64,000 bases of DNA from Alkaliphilus hydrothermalis (GTDB taxonomy: Bacteria; Bacillota; Clostridia; Peptostreptococcales; Natronincolaceae), in contig NZ_JAFBEE010000004.1 of NCBI RefSeq assembly GCF_016908555.1, positions 119,173 to 183,172 on the forward strand, read 5' to 3'. The translations under genes and the position numbers were made by a program. The notes beneath the pieces were generated by a model. It searched no databases. It had not been told where the DNA came from and saw only the letters and a program-made list of their open reading frames with translations. Shown here piece by piece: positions 9,009 to 18,307 of this stretch (position 1 is its first letter; every line of letters begins with the position of its first letter).

Positions 9009-9200
9009 TTAACTAAGTGAACCTTTATTCATTCTAAAGGCTGTCGCCTTTTCTTCATTGATCCCATATTTCTTTTCATTCATTCTACTGGCTTCATCAA
9101 TGATTTCCTTTACCACTGGAGCAATCATATAGCTTATAAAGCTTAATCCCAGTGCCACTACCAAACTTTCCACATTAAAGGGTTGGAATAGTTTTTTCAT
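9009..9200 (-). CDS. Small membrane protein following an HMA-ATPase
   Basis: 63 aa. One hydrophobic segment (about residues 12-29, 'LVVALGLSFISYMIAPVV') is followed by a charged helix (KEIIDEASRMNEKKYG). Its ATG lies inside the upstream ATPase gene (26-bp overlap), so translation is coupled. The layout of short N-terminus, helix ending in 'APVVK' and charged tail parallels the 4598-5005 protein ('GPAIKRGAKK'), so I place it in the same loose class of ATPase-associated anchors. Function unknown. Confidence 0.6.
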   Translation of the reverse strand: MKKLFQPFNVESLVVALGLSFISYMIAPVVKEIIDEASRMNEKKYGINEEKATAFRMNKGSLS

Positions 9201-11349
9201 TTAAATCACCTCTTTCTAGCTGTCTATTGGGTTTAATCCTCAGTATTCTCATACTATTCATAATGGCTACTATGGAATTTACAGTATTTAAACTCTTTGC
9301 CTTAAATGGTCTAATATATCCCATCATTGCCAATAGCCCTAAGACAAAGTTGTAGTTTTGGGTAAAATCAACATTTCGATTGATTCTATAATAGCTTTTT
9401 TCCGTTAGCTCCAATAGTCTGGGGACCAACATCATATCTTTTTCAAGCATAAGGCAATCCGACTGGTGTTTCGCCTGCTGACAGGATTGATTAACAAATG
9501 AAATGCTAACATCAGCCTTTTCTAATGCAGGAAGATCATTTATTCCATCCCCAATCATTGCAACGGCTGAATTTTCTTGTTTTTTGTTAATATATCTTCC
9601 TTTTTCTTCATTACTCAACTCACCTTGATAACAAGTAATTCCTAGCTGATCTGAGAGATGGGCTACATTTCGCTTTAAATCTCCACTAATTATTGAAACA
9701 TCTTCAATACCATAATCCTTTATTGAAGATATCATTTCCTTCACTTGATGCTCTAGCTCTTCCACCATGTATATTTTGCCTACTAACTTTCCATCAACTG
9801 CCACATAAACAATCAGATAAAAGCCTTTATTATTGGATTTGCTTTGTCCATTACCATTTAACTTAACTTTTTCCCTCGCCATGAGTTTTTTGCTCCCGAT
9901 TACTACTTTATGACCCTCATAATCTGAGATAATCCCTTCTGATGGTATGTAAATAACAGAATGTTCCTGTTCTGTCCCTCCTTCCACCAGCCCTTTGATG
10001 TCTGCAGCCTTCGTAAGGGTCTGGGCGACAGGGTGACAAATATTACTTTCACAAGCGGAGGAGATCTCAAGGATTTTTTCCTCAGAGTAGTTTCTATCAA
10101 GAGATTCTATTCCTGCAATCCGTAGCCTACCCTTTGTTAAGGTTCCAGTTTTGTCAAAAACAACACTGTTAACCTCTAGGATTTTCTCAATCGTATTCAC
10201 ATTTCTCAGCAGTATTTTATTTTTCAATAATAGCTTCAAGTAATTTGATAACCCCGCATTCTGGGCCACTTTTGCAGCAGATGGAGTCATTAATAAAAAC
10301 ACCGATAATGGTGCTAATGTACTGCCTGTTATAAAATAACTACCTAAAGCCATAATCGAAGCTAAATACAGGGCCCTTTCCCTATGTTGTGTGGTTCTTT
10401 GATTGATCCTTAGGGATTTAAGTAAAAGGTCTTCCTTGAATAGGGTCTGAGGTATCTTTGTTACTTTTACTTTGATATCTCCTAAAATCACCACCATCCC
10501 TGCCTCTACCCGACTTCCCTTTTTCACCCGTTTTACATCCGGTTGTCCAGAATAATAAATATGATTGACTAAGGCTTCTCCCTCTGTGACTACCCCCTCC
10601 ACCATGATTGTCTCTTTCTGATAAATGGAGACAAGATCATTCTCCTCTATCGACTGTAGGGGCATCAAATATCGTCCTTCGTCATGATTAAACCAAACTA
10701 AAGAATCTGGGTTGCTTTGGTTCTCCAGTAAGGTTTTTTGAATTTGTAGCTTGAAATAGGCGTCTAAAGCGTCAGTAAATGCCTTTAAGAATAGTAGCAT
10801 TGTTCCTTTGTTTCCCTCCCTAGATAAGGTAAGGGCTGTACCTGCCACCAGCAATAATTTATCAGAATCAGTAGGGAAATACTTAGTTAGCTTTGTATAT
10901 GTCTTTTTCAGTTGGGGATACCCTTTGATGATGGTAACAGCAGCAGCAATTTTAAGAATAGGTAAATGCCTATTGATAAAGAACTTTCCAAAGAAGTGTT
11001 GCTTAATTTTATAAGCTACATAAATGGAACCAAAAATAAGCATTTTCTTCTTTGCTACATGTAGTCTTTCCTCCTCCTTGATATATCCCTCATGTAGTTC
11101 GCCAAGATATTTAAGGTACTCCTTCTCTTTAGATAGCATTTTTTTAATTTTATTCACCAAAACTGTGTCTGTTACTTTATTGGGGTCATAGGTTATTGAA
11201 ATCGTTCCAATTACAGGGTTTGATTTACTTTTTATTACCCCTTGTAGCTGATTCAAATATAGATTCGTCACTTGACAAAGTTTTGGATCATTATATATAT
11301 TCTTTTCTTTGATTCTTATACGACCAGGTATTTGGCTTAATATTTCCAT
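9175..11349 (-). CDS. Divergent P1-type ATPase lacking TGES and CPC motifs
   Basis: 724 aa, the usual size of a heavy-metal ATPase. Residues 1-75 are the CxxC-less HMA-like domain (QIPGRIRIKEKN). P-domain motifs are present: FDKTGTLTKG with D399, HP in 'NICHPVAQ', SGD in place of TGD, and GDGIND. Two core motifs are gone: the actuator TGES is SGQP (268-271), losing the dephosphorylation Glu, and the M6 CPC is 'LLMTPSAAKVA' (about 353-362). It may phosphorylate but should turn over poorly, and it lacks the usual metal ligands. It could move an unusual substrate or serve as a regulator. Followed in the same transcript by the 63-aa membrane gene. Confidence 0.8.
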   Translation of the reverse strand: MEILSQIPGRIRIKEKNIYNDPKLCQVTNLYLNQLQGVIKSKSNPVIGTISITYDPNKVTDTVLVNKIKKMLSKEKEYLKYLGELHEGYIKEEERLHVAKKKMLIFGSIYVAYKIKQHFFGKFFINRHLPILKIAAAVTIIKGYPQLKKTYTKLTKYFPTDSDKLLLVAGTALTLSREGNKGTMLLFLKAFTDALDAYFKLQIQKTLLENQSNPDSLVWFNHDEGRYLMPLQSIEENDLVSIYQKETIMVEGVVTEGEALVNHIYYSGQPDVKRVKKGSRVEAGMVVILGDIKVKVTKIPQTLFKEDLLLKSLRINQRTTQHRERALYLASIMALGSYFITGSTLAPLSVFLLMTPSAAKVAQNAGLSNYLKLLLKNKILLRNVNTIEKILEVNSVVFDKTGTLTKGRLRIAGIESLDRNYSEEKILEISSACESNICHPVAQTLTKAADIKGLVEGGTEQEHSVIYIPSEGIISDYEGHKVVIGSKKLMAREKVKLNGNGQSKSNNKGFYLIVYVAVDGKLVGKIYMVEELEHQVKEMISSIKDYGIEDVSIISGDLKRNVAHLSDQLGITCYQGELSNEEKGRYINKKQENSAVAMIGDGINDLPALEKADVSISFVNQSCQQAKHQSDCLMLEKDMMLVPRLLELTEKSYYRINRNVDFTQNYNFVLGLLAMMGYIRPFKAKSLNTVNSIVAIMNSMRILRIKPNRQLERGDLNEKTIPTL

Positions 11350-11466
11350 ATGAAATCACCCCCTTAATTTCCTTATTAGTGTATTTTTTACATAATTTTT
11401 AATATTATTCATTGAAATCATTCTAATAGCAAAATAACCCAGCCGAAACTGAGCTATTTTAAATAT

Positions 11467-11497
11467 AAAAACCACCAGTCCGAAAACTGATGGTCAA
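11467..11497 (-). terminator. Terminator of the iron ABC operon (repeated hairpin, copy 1)
   Basis: On the minus strand ACCATCAGT-TTTCGG-ACTGGTGGT is followed by TTTTTATATTT. Near-identical hairpins occur at 15249-15279 and 18308-18340. Confidence 0.8.
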
Positions 11498-11573
11498 ATA
11501 TGAAAAGTAGTTCCTATAAGTACCTCCCATGCAATTTTGTCCACATTCCAGTATGCAAACTTACAAGATCTAT

Positions 11574-12248
11574 CTAAGTGATACTGGGCATTCCGATTTT
11601 CTTAATTTGTCCTTTCTCCAAAACAACTACACGATCTGCCAACGCCACTGCATCTGTCCTATCATGGGTCACGAAAATAGTTGTGGTAGAAGTTTGCTTA
11701 AGAATGATTTTTAGCTCATCCCTAATTCTATCTTGTAAATCTTTATCAAGGTTACTAAATGGCTCATCTAATAACAATAAAGAAGGTTCTGGTGCTAAAG
11801 CTCTTGCTAAAGCAACTCTTTGTTGCTGTCCCCCACTCAACTCATAGGGGTACCTTTTTTTATAATCCCTTAAGCCCACCAAACTTAGCACTTCTTCAAA
11901 TCTTTCATCCTTTTCTTTATTACTCATGTTCTTTAATCCAAACTTTACATTTCCCTCCACTGTCATATGGGGAAAAAGGGCATAATCTTGAAAAACCATA
12001 CCTATCCCTCTGTTTTCAGGCTGAATAAAAACCCGCTCGTCCACAATTATCTTATTTTTAATTTTTATTAGTCCCTTCTCAGGCACTTCCAATCCGGCTA
12101 TGATTCTAAGAATTGTACTCTTTCCACTACCACTTTCTCCTAATATAGAGATTATCTCCCCTTTAGATATTTCTAAATTAAAATCTTTTACAATTGCCTC
12201 ATCTGAGTTTTTGTATCTAAAGGACAGTTCCTTAATTTCTATGCCCAT
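11574..12248 (-). CDS. fbpC: Fe(III) ABC transporter ATP-binding protein
   Basis: 224 aa. Walker A GESGSGKST near 36-44, Q-loop 'VFQDYALFPHM' near 85, signature LSGGQQQRVALARAL near 135, Walker B LLLLDEPFSNLD near 158, and the H-loop 'TIFVTHDRTDAVALAD'. It powers the permease encoded just upstream (17-bp overlap) and fits the FbpC/CysA-PotA family. It is shorter than typical FbpC (about 350 aa) because the C-terminal regulatory TOBE region is missing. Third gene of the Fur-controlled fbpABC-type operon. Confidence 0.88.
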   Translation of the reverse strand: MGIEIKELSFRYKNSDEAIVKDFNLEISKGEIISILGESGSGKSTILRIIAGLEVPEKGLIKIKNKIIVDERVFIQPENRGIGMVFQDYALFPHMTVEGNVKFGLKNMSNKEKDERFEEVLSLVGLRDYKKRYPYELSGGQQQRVALARALAPEPSLLLLDEPFSNLDKDLQDRIRDELKIILKQTSTTTIFVTHDRTDAVALADRVVVLEKGQIKKIGMPSIT

Positions 12249-13890
12249 TGTCTTCTCCCTCCTTGTCTACTAACCTATGAAAGATCAGAATCGAAGTAAA
12301 ACTTATTAGAATAATAATCAGTGACGGGATAGCCGCCTCATAGATATTTTCATCACTTGCATATTTATAGGCTTGTGTAGCCAAGGTATGAAAATTGAAG
12401 GGCCTCAAAATTAATGTAAGGGGCAATTCCTTCATAATGTCTACAAAAACCAAAATAAAACCACTTAAAATAGCAGGTCCAATCATCTTAATATCTACTT
12501 TGAAGAAGGTTTCCGTAATCGTCATCCCTAGAGTTCTTGAGGCTTCAAAAAATGTTTTGCCAACTTTCTCAAACCCTGTTTCCACTGAATTGAAGCCAAT
12601 CCCTAAATACCTAATAATATAAGCAGCACAAAGCATGGCAATGCTAGTACTTAACACAAGCTTAGAATCAGTATTAAATAAACGGTAAAGCCACAATAAC
12701 TGACTATCTAGAGCAATGAACATCACGACTACTCCTATGGCGATGACAGCCCCTGGGATAGAGTAGCCTAAAATCGTTAGCTTTGCACAAATTCTCCCCA
12801 AAATACTTTTACTTATTCTTGTATAATTAGCTACTATTAAAGCAAGCATGATGATTATGATTGAAGAAATAAGGGCTAATGAAATCGAATTTAACATTAA
12901 GATTAAAAATTTACTGTTAAAAATCTTCTTGTAAGTCAAAAATGCCCAATACAGTAATTGTAGGGTAGGAATTAAAAACCCAATGCTTAGCACCGAAAAA
13001 CTATAGCCAAATGCTAAAGCGGCCTTTAGGCCCTTTAATTTTATCCTTTTTATTGGTCTTACCTTCGTAGTCGTATAAGCAAATTTTTTTCTACCTCTTA
13101 AAAGATGCTCCAAGAATAATATGCTTACAACAACAATCATCAACAGGCCTGCCAGTTTAATGGCGGTATTCACATCACCAAAGGCAAACCAAGTACGAAA
13201 GATAGCTGTACTAAAAGTAGGTATATTGAAATATTGTACAACACCGTAATCATTTAATACTTCTAACAATACTAGGGTTGTACTGCCTATGATGGCTGCC
13301 CTAGAAATAGGCAAAACAACAACCCAAAAAATCTCTAAAGGTTTCCTTCCTAATACCCGAGAAGTCTCAATCAAGGATGCGGATTGCTTTTCTATAAATG
13401 CCCTAGTAATGGTGTAAACATAAGGAAATAGAAACATCGTAAATATAAAAATCGACCCTTCAATTGTCATTATGTTAGCATATTTCTGATTGATCTTTAA
13501 GTCAAAGAAATTTCTCAAGAAGGTTTGGATTACCCCTGTATAATTGATTAAGCCTGTATAAGTATAGGCAGCTATATAAGGTGGAATAGCCAAGGGTAAA
13601 ATTAAAGTCCATCGAAAGAACCCTCTTAGGGGAAAATCATAAACTGATACAAGCCAAGCTAAACTTGTTCCGATTATAAGAGAAAAAGCTCCTGTGAACA
13701 GTAGAATAACAAGCGTATTGATAACGTACTCCTCTAGCAGGTAAGTCTTAATATGCACCCAATTATCATTGGCTTCTTTAAAAACATTACTAAGAATATT
13801 GATATTTGGCAAAATAATTAATAATATGATGAGGAGACTTAAAACAGCCCACCCATTAAATTCGAGTTTTAATTTTCTAAGGCTGAGCAC
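12232..13890 (-). CDS. fbpB: Fe(III) ABC transporter permease (fused double domain)
   Basis: 552 aa from a GTG at 13888-13890, chosen because GAAAGGAG lies 7 nt upstream; a longer frame starting at 13929 would begin inside a terminator hairpin. About 12 membrane helices form two BPD_transp_1 halves (about 55-250 and 320-530). Each half carries an EAA-type loop ('ETSRVLGRKPLEIFWVVVLP' and 'EASRTLGMTITETFFKVDI'). FbpB-type permeases import ferric iron with a periplasmic-type binding lipoprotein. The intergenic hairpin after the binding-protein gene should lower its expression relative to FbpA. Confidence 0.9.
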   Translation of the reverse strand: MLSLRKLKLEFNGWAVLSLLIILLIILPNINILSNVFKEANDNWVHIKTYLLEEYVINTLVILLFTGAFSLIIGTSLAWLVSVYDFPLRGFFRWTLILPLAIPPYIAAYTYTGLINYTGVIQTFLRNFFDLKINQKYANIMTIEGSIFIFTMFLFPYVYTITRAFIEKQSASLIETSRVLGRKPLEIFWVVVLPISRAAIIGSTTLVLLEVLNDYGVVQYFNIPTFSTAIFRTWFAFGDVNTAIKLAGLLMIVVVSILFLEHLLRGRKKFAYTTTKVRPIKRIKLKGLKAALAFGYSFSVLSIGFLIPTLQLLYWAFLTYKKIFNSKFLILMLNSISLALISSIIIIMLALIVANYTRISKSILGRICAKLTILGYSIPGAVIAIGVVVMFIALDSQLLWLYRLFNTDSKLVLSTSIAMLCAAYIIRYLGIGFNSVETGFEKVGKTFFEASRTLGMTITETFFKVDIKMIGPAILSGFILVFVDIMKELPLTLILRPFNFHTLATQAYKYASDENIYEAAIPSLIIILISFTSILIFHRLVDKEGEDNGHRN

Positions 13891-13916
13891 GAGTACACTC
13901 CTTTCGTGGGATAGGT

Positions 13917-13943
13917 AAAAAGCAGCCATTGATGGCTGCTTTT
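13917..13943 (-). terminator. Intra-operon attenuating hairpin
   Basis: AAAAGCAGCCAT-CA-ATGGCTGCTTTTT lies between the binding-protein stop and the permease start. It is a partial terminator that would keep the binding protein in excess over the permease and ATPase, as in many ABC importers. Confidence 0.75.
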
Positions 13944-13954
13944 AAAGAATTGTA

Positions 13955-15037
13955 TTATTTCCAACCAACTTGATCAAATACTTTTGTAGCCTGGGCATTA
14001 AATTCACCTAATTTTGCAAGGTTTATATTCTGAGTTTTAAACTCACCCCAAGACTTCAATAAATCTGTAGCTTCAACGTTAGCATTAGCTGGATACTCAT
14101 AATTGCCTTCTGAGAACTGTTTTTGTGCTTTTTCACTCGTTAAAAACTCCATAAACTTAATCGCGTTTTCTTTGTTTTTAGCCGCTGCTGTTAAACCGAT
14201 TCCACTAACATTAATATGAGTTCCTGCCTCATTTTGATCAGGGAAGAAAATCCCAAGACTTTCTCCTATTTTCTTTTCTTCTGGATTAGAAGAACCCATT
14301 AATCTTCCGATATAGTATGTATTTGAAATCGCTATGTCACCTTCACCAGCTGCAACTGCAACAGCTTGATCTGTATCCCCACCTTGTGGCTCTCTTGCCA
14401 TGTTAGCCAATACACCTTCAGCCCAATTCTTAGCATATTCTTCACCATAAATATCTATAAAAGAAGCCATTAGGGACTGATTATATATATTAGATGAGGA
14501 TCTTACTAATATTCTATTCATCCATTTATCGCTAGTTAAATCTTCATAGGTAGATAGTTCAGAAGGCTGTACTCTATCTTTTGCATAAACGATTACTCTT
14601 GCTCTTACAGTTAATCCATACCAGTAGTTTTCAGGATCTCTTAAATTCTCTGGAATATTAGCCGTCAACGTATCATTAGAAGCCGCTTGTAACAATCCGT
14701 CTTCTTTAGCTCTCCATAACCTTCCTGCATCAGCTGTAATCAATAAGTCAGCTTCTGTATCTTGTCCTTCTCTTTTGAGCCTTTCAATCAGCTCATCAGA
14801 CTTTGCATTAACTACATTAACCTTAATACCCGTTTCCTCAGTAAAAGCTGCATATAACTCTTCATCAGTGTCATAATGTCTATCAGAGTATAGATTTACC
14901 ACTTGCTCAACATTATTGTCTTGCTCCCCACCATTATTAGTAGTGTCTCCTGTTGTTGTAGTTGAGCAGCCTGCTAAAACAGTAAGCACAACCACTAGCA
15001 AAAGGCTGATTGTAATCCTTGAAAATCCCTTCTTCAT
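13955..15037 (-). CDS. fbpA: Fe(III)-binding lipoprotein of ABC importer
   Basis: 360 aa. The lipoprotein signal ends LTVLAGC (Cys about 23), then a Thr/Asn-rich linker. The mature part is a class D ferric-binding SBP: 'VNLYSDRHYDTDEELYAAF' opens it, and the ferric-ligand tyrosine pair is in 'ISNTYYIGRL' (about residue 232). 'DLLITADAGRLWRAKEDGLL' and 'GIFFPDQNEAGTHINVSG' are typical of the FbpA/AfuA/FutA group. It captures Fe3+ outside the membrane for the downstream permease and ATPase. A Fur-box promoter lies directly upstream. Ribosome site AAGGAGGC. Confidence 0.92.
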   Translation of the reverse strand: MKKGFSRITISLLLVVVLTVLAGCSTTTTGDTTNNGGEQDNNVEQVVNLYSDRHYDTDEELYAAFTEETGIKVNVVNAKSDELIERLKREGQDTEADLLITADAGRLWRAKEDGLLQAASNDTLTANIPENLRDPENYWYGLTVRARVIVYAKDRVQPSELSTYEDLTSDKWMNRILVRSSSNIYNQSLMASFIDIYGEEYAKNWAEGVLANMAREPQGGDTDQAVAVAAGEGDIAISNTYYIGRLMGSSNPEEKKIGESLGIFFPDQNEAGTHINVSGIGLTAAAKNKENAIKFMEFLTSEKAQKQFSEGNYEYPANANVEATDLLKSWGEFKTQNINLAKLGEFNAQATKVFDQVGWK

Positions 15038-15066
15038 TTTATTGCCTCCTTAAATTAAATAATAAT

Positions 15067-15116
15067 TGATAATAACTATCTTTACTTATTGTAAATGATA
15101 ATCATAATCAAGTCAA
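15067..15116 (-). promoter_or_regulatory. Fur-regulated promoter of the iron importer
   Basis: Minus strand: -35 TTGACT (15111-15116), 17-bp spacer, -10 TACAAT (15088-15093). The spacer is a nearly perfect 7-1-7 Fur box, TGATAATCATAATCA on the plus strand (15096-15110; one mismatch to TGATAATNATTATCA). A second, weaker box TGATAATAACTATCT (15067-15081) covers the start-site region. Iron-loaded Fur would block RNA polymerase. Confidence 0.88.
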
Positions 15117-15248
15117 TCTATTTTATTAACTAATTCATGTATTTTTACTTCATTAGACTCTACAGCCTTTCTGTTCTTTCTATAAGCGTTGTCACAGCTG
15201 GTGTATAGGTCATACTCGTCCTTTTGTATTGAACTTGTCGTATAAATT

Positions 15249-15279
15249 AAGAACCACCAGTCCGAAAACTGGTGGTCAC
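15249..15279 (-). terminator. Terminator, repeated hairpin copy 2
   Basis: Minus strand ACCACCAGT-TTTCGG-ACTGGTGGT followed by TCTTAATTTAT, a perfect 9-bp stem. Downstream of the acetyltransferase gene at 15318-16331. Confidence 0.8.
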
Positions 15280-15317
15280 TATAATAAAATTATAGAAAGG
15301 GTAAATTCCCAAGATTG

Positions 15318-16331
15318 CTATAAATTCTTAATACTAGGGTTATTAACGTTTGCCCATGCATAATTACGGTCAATATACCTAGTCATTCTGTAGGCTATGG
15401 GCTTAAATCCACACTTAGGCCAAAATGTTGAAGAAGCAAGGTTGGTTATTCTCCAATCTGTTGTTATGTTGCCATACCCCTTATCCTTCATTATCCTGCA
15501 TCCTTCATCCATTAATTTTTTACCAATGCCACTGCCCATATGGGATTGATACGTACCTGCCGTACATAGTTCTATTCCATCATCAGGTGTCATCAAATTC
15601 GGGGTAATCATTTTATACATTTGAAACCCTAACTCCTTTTTATATTTTTCTGCAAGAAGAACGATATCATCATCTTTCTCTACCGACTCTTTGAAACCTT
15701 CATTGATACTGGCTAATACTTCCGGGAGGGCTGGACTAAATACAGGTGCAGCATTTTGAAATATAGAGATTATACTAGACATTCTACCCATTGCTTCACT
15801 GTCCATTTTATTAGCAAGTCTGATATCTGCATCAGCTGCATTTTCAAAAGGCTTATATTCCCTTATGTTCATTACAGCATGTACTTGCTCTATAGCAAAG
15901 CTTAATTGCAGAAATGCTTCATAGTATACTGTACCGCCAATAGGTACTAACCCAGAGTGGCTGAAGCAACCTTGTTGGAGCCACAGAACTGAAGCCTTGG
16001 CATATAGATGCCTTATGAGTTCAGATGATTGGTCCAATCTGATGGCAATCCCCTCATAGGGTATGATGGCAGCCCTGCCTATCCTATTATTAATCTTGAT
16101 GTCTCCCATGAGATATCCTACTAGTTCATCATTAACGAATGCACCCACCCCAATAATTTTATTATTGGCGAACATTTTCTCAAGCCTATAGGTGATATAC
16201 TCCATATTAAGACAACTATTTTTTAAGAATGGAAATACCTCAGCCTCAAGATTTTGCCTATCTATTAGTAAATCAGTCATTACAGGTATGTCATCAATAT
16301 TAATTAATCTGAATTCATAATTATTTTTCAT
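15318..16331 (-). CDS. GNAT-family N-acetyltransferase
   Basis: 337 aa from ATG at 16331, which has CAGGGGGA well placed upstream; an upstream TTG would put that site inside the coding region. The C-terminal half holds the acetyl-CoA motif region 'TYQSHMGSGIGKKLMDEGCRIMKDKGYGNITTDWR' (about 260-295), where SGIGKKL is the Q/R-x-x-G-x-G/A loop, then 'NLASSTFWPKCGFKPIAYRM'. The N-terminal half is a second, weaker GNAT-like fold. Substrate unknown. Single-gene transcript with its own terminator. Confidence 0.8.
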   Translation of the reverse strand: MKNNYEFRLINIDDIPVMTDLLIDRQNLEAEVFPFLKNSCLNMEYITYRLEKMFANNKIIGVGAFVNDELVGYLMGDIKINNRIGRAAIIPYEGIAIRLDQSSELIRHLYAKASVLWLQQGCFSHSGLVPIGGTVYYEAFLQLSFAIEQVHAVMNIREYKPFENAADADIRLANKMDSEAMGRMSSIISIFQNAAPVFSPALPEVLASINEGFKESVEKDDDIVLLAEKYKKELGFQMYKMITPNLMTPDDGIELCTAGTYQSHMGSGIGKKLMDEGCRIMKDKGYGNITTDWRITNLASSTFWPKCGFKPIAYRMTRYIDRNYAWANVNNPSIKNL

Positions 16332-16398
16332 TTTTATTCCCCCTGACAAGTTTATTTCTTACAAGTACAAAGACTCTAATATAGTGTGCAAATAAAAA

Positions 16399-16425
16399 AA
16401 CTGTAATTAAGAGATAATTACAGTT
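16399..16425 (-). terminator. Terminator downstream of the S41 lipoprotein gene
   Basis: Minus strand AACTGTAATTA and TAATTACAGTT pair across a 5-nt loop, followed by TTTTTT. It lies in the 375-bp gap 16332-16706, which otherwise shows only AT-rich sequence and a short GCATGCT-type inverted repeat. Confidence 0.65.
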
Positions 16426-16706
16426 AAAATCATTTTAATTGATGCATGCTATTAAGCATGGTAATAAGTACCAATATTAAGGTAGCAGATAATGATTTAT
16501 TCTATATTAACTCTACTTGCACATCAAATAGAAGTACAAACCTACGAGTAGATGTACACCTTTTGTACTAATTATCCAGTTGATAATTGAGTTAGCAAGT
16601 AGTAATTATCATTTTCCCACCCCTTTGGTATTGTTGCAATAATTATATCTAAAATTTGGTATTAAAACAATATTATTATGTTATCAGTAAAGTATTTAAT
16701 TTGGTT

Positions 16707-18143
16707 TTAAAAGTTTCCTTCTTCTATTAACTGTAAGGCAGTCCCCAGCGCATCCATACCGGGGCGGTTAAAGTGGTGCGGGGTGGTGGGAAACTCATTT
16801 AAAGACCGTCCTTCACCGTCAGTTAGATAGTCTATATCCCACCTTAATATAATCCCTGTGTTGGGCAAGGTAAAGCGTGCCATATATGTAGAATATGCAC
16901 CGCCAGTCTCCTCTCCCACAAGGGTAGCAAAGCCCATTTCTTTTGCGTGGCGGGCAAACAGCGACGCCGCAGAGAGATTTTTCCCATTAGTTAAAAGCCA
17001 TACTTTACCACTAAATGGATAATTGTCTATGTTGGGAAATCCGATCTGTTGCATATGCCGCAATTCGATATTGCTAATACTGGTATTAAACTTGACCCCA
17101 TAATCTAAATCTTGTATATCCTCCTCGTTAATATGTTGCAAATTATTTGATTCCATAATATTTCCTACTTTAAGCAAAGTATCAGTTTCCGCCATATATC
17201 GCGTATTCTTTGCTTCAAGTTTAAGATTGTCTTCGGCTAAAAATTCCCCAAGCTTGCTTCCTTTATAAAAAGCGTACAAAGGCATATCCGGCATATTCCT
17301 ATCGGGCCAAAGGGGTTTCATAATAAGCATTCTCCAAAAATCTGGTGTTCCTCCTAAGTTATCCCTGATGTCAATGATCAAATGATCATATTTATGGACA
17401 TCACGGTAAAATTTTTCCAAGGTTGTAGACATAGTCTTGGGGTTAAAACCCATGAAGCTTGACACATTTAAATAAGCGATCCTATCTTCCTCAATAATTT
17501 CTGTTTTAGTTACACTTTGGGGCAGTGAAATCGTAGGTTGACCACGGAAAACAAATTGGAAAAGAGCTTCATTCCCTTCAGCGAGGGTATTGTAAAAACT
17601 CTCCTGTTCTTGGTAAAATCTCTGGGATACAGGATTAGTGAAGGCATTGTAAATATAGGGTGTGTTTTGCTGACTCCAGGAGCTTGAGTAAATGGGTTGA
17701 AACATATTATATATACTAAAATCCATTGTAGAGGTATGGGCAAACCCTGAAAAGTGAGAGAAAAACTCATGGCAAATTATGCTCCAAAATATCTGTTGAT
17801 CTAATTCAGGCATATCCTCCAAAGAAATACCTAGTTCATTTCCACGACCTTCAAGGGAATGTGGGTATTTCGCTATTATATCCCGTGTTTCCCGCCCCAG
17901 CGCCCTTATATCCACACCTAATCTTCTTTCTGCCACACCAAAATACGGAAAGGTGTCTTCCATTGTTTGCATCATGTAATCAAAGTCATTTAAAAAATCT
18001 TCTTTTGTCAGCTGTTTTTCCTCATCGGATGTCAATTGTTGATTAGTTGTCAGTTGTTCATCAACATTTCCACATGCGGTAAAAAACATCAAAGTCATTA
18101 ATAATATGGAAATTATTGTGATTCTATAGTTCAATTTCTTCAT
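16707..18143 (-). CDS. S41-family (tail-specific protease-like) lipoprotein
   Basis: 478 aa. The lipoprotein signal ends LMFFTACG (Cys 24). The C-terminal two-thirds are an S41 peptidase fold: 'IAYLNVSSFMGF' and 'HLIIDIRDNLGGTPDFW' (about 220-270), then 'VWLLTNGKNLSAASLFARHAK' with candidate serines S391/S394, and 'LVGEETGGAYSTYMARFTLP'. The usual TSAGE nucleophile context is altered to LSAAS, so activity is uncertain. No PDZ domain is clear. Probably anchored on the outer face of the membrane. Monocistronic. Confidence 0.8.
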   Translation of the reverse strand: MKKLNYRITIISILLMTLMFFTACGNVDEQLTTNQQLTSDEEKQLTKEDFLNDFDYMMQTMEDTFPYFGVAERRLGVDIRALGRETRDIIAKYPHSLEGRGNELGISLEDMPELDQQIFWSIICHEFFSHFSGFAHTSTMDFSIYNMFQPIYSSSWSQQNTPYIYNAFTNPVSQRFYQEQESFYNTLAEGNEALFQFVFRGQPTISLPQSVTKTEIIEEDRIAYLNVSSFMGFNPKTMSTTLEKFYRDVHKYDHLIIDIRDNLGGTPDFWRMLIMKPLWPDRNMPDMPLYAFYKGSKLGEFLAEDNLKLEAKNTRYMAETDTLLKVGNIMESNNLQHINEEDIQDLDYGVKFNTSISNIELRHMQQIGFPNIDNYPFSGKVWLLTNGKNLSAASLFARHAKEMGFATLVGEETGGAYSTYMARFTLPNTGIILRWDIDYLTDGEGRSLNEFPTTPHHFNRPGMDALGTALQLIEEGNF

Positions 18144-18307
18144 TACTATAACCCTCCACTATTAAAAGTTTTTTGCCTTTTGAATTCTTTTCATTTTGTA
18201 GATTTGGTAAATTTATTAATATAACTATTATTATTCTACTGTTGGACATTTTTTCCTTCTCTTACTAAATAATTCCAGAAAAAATTTGTGTTCAGATCAA
18301 ATAAACA

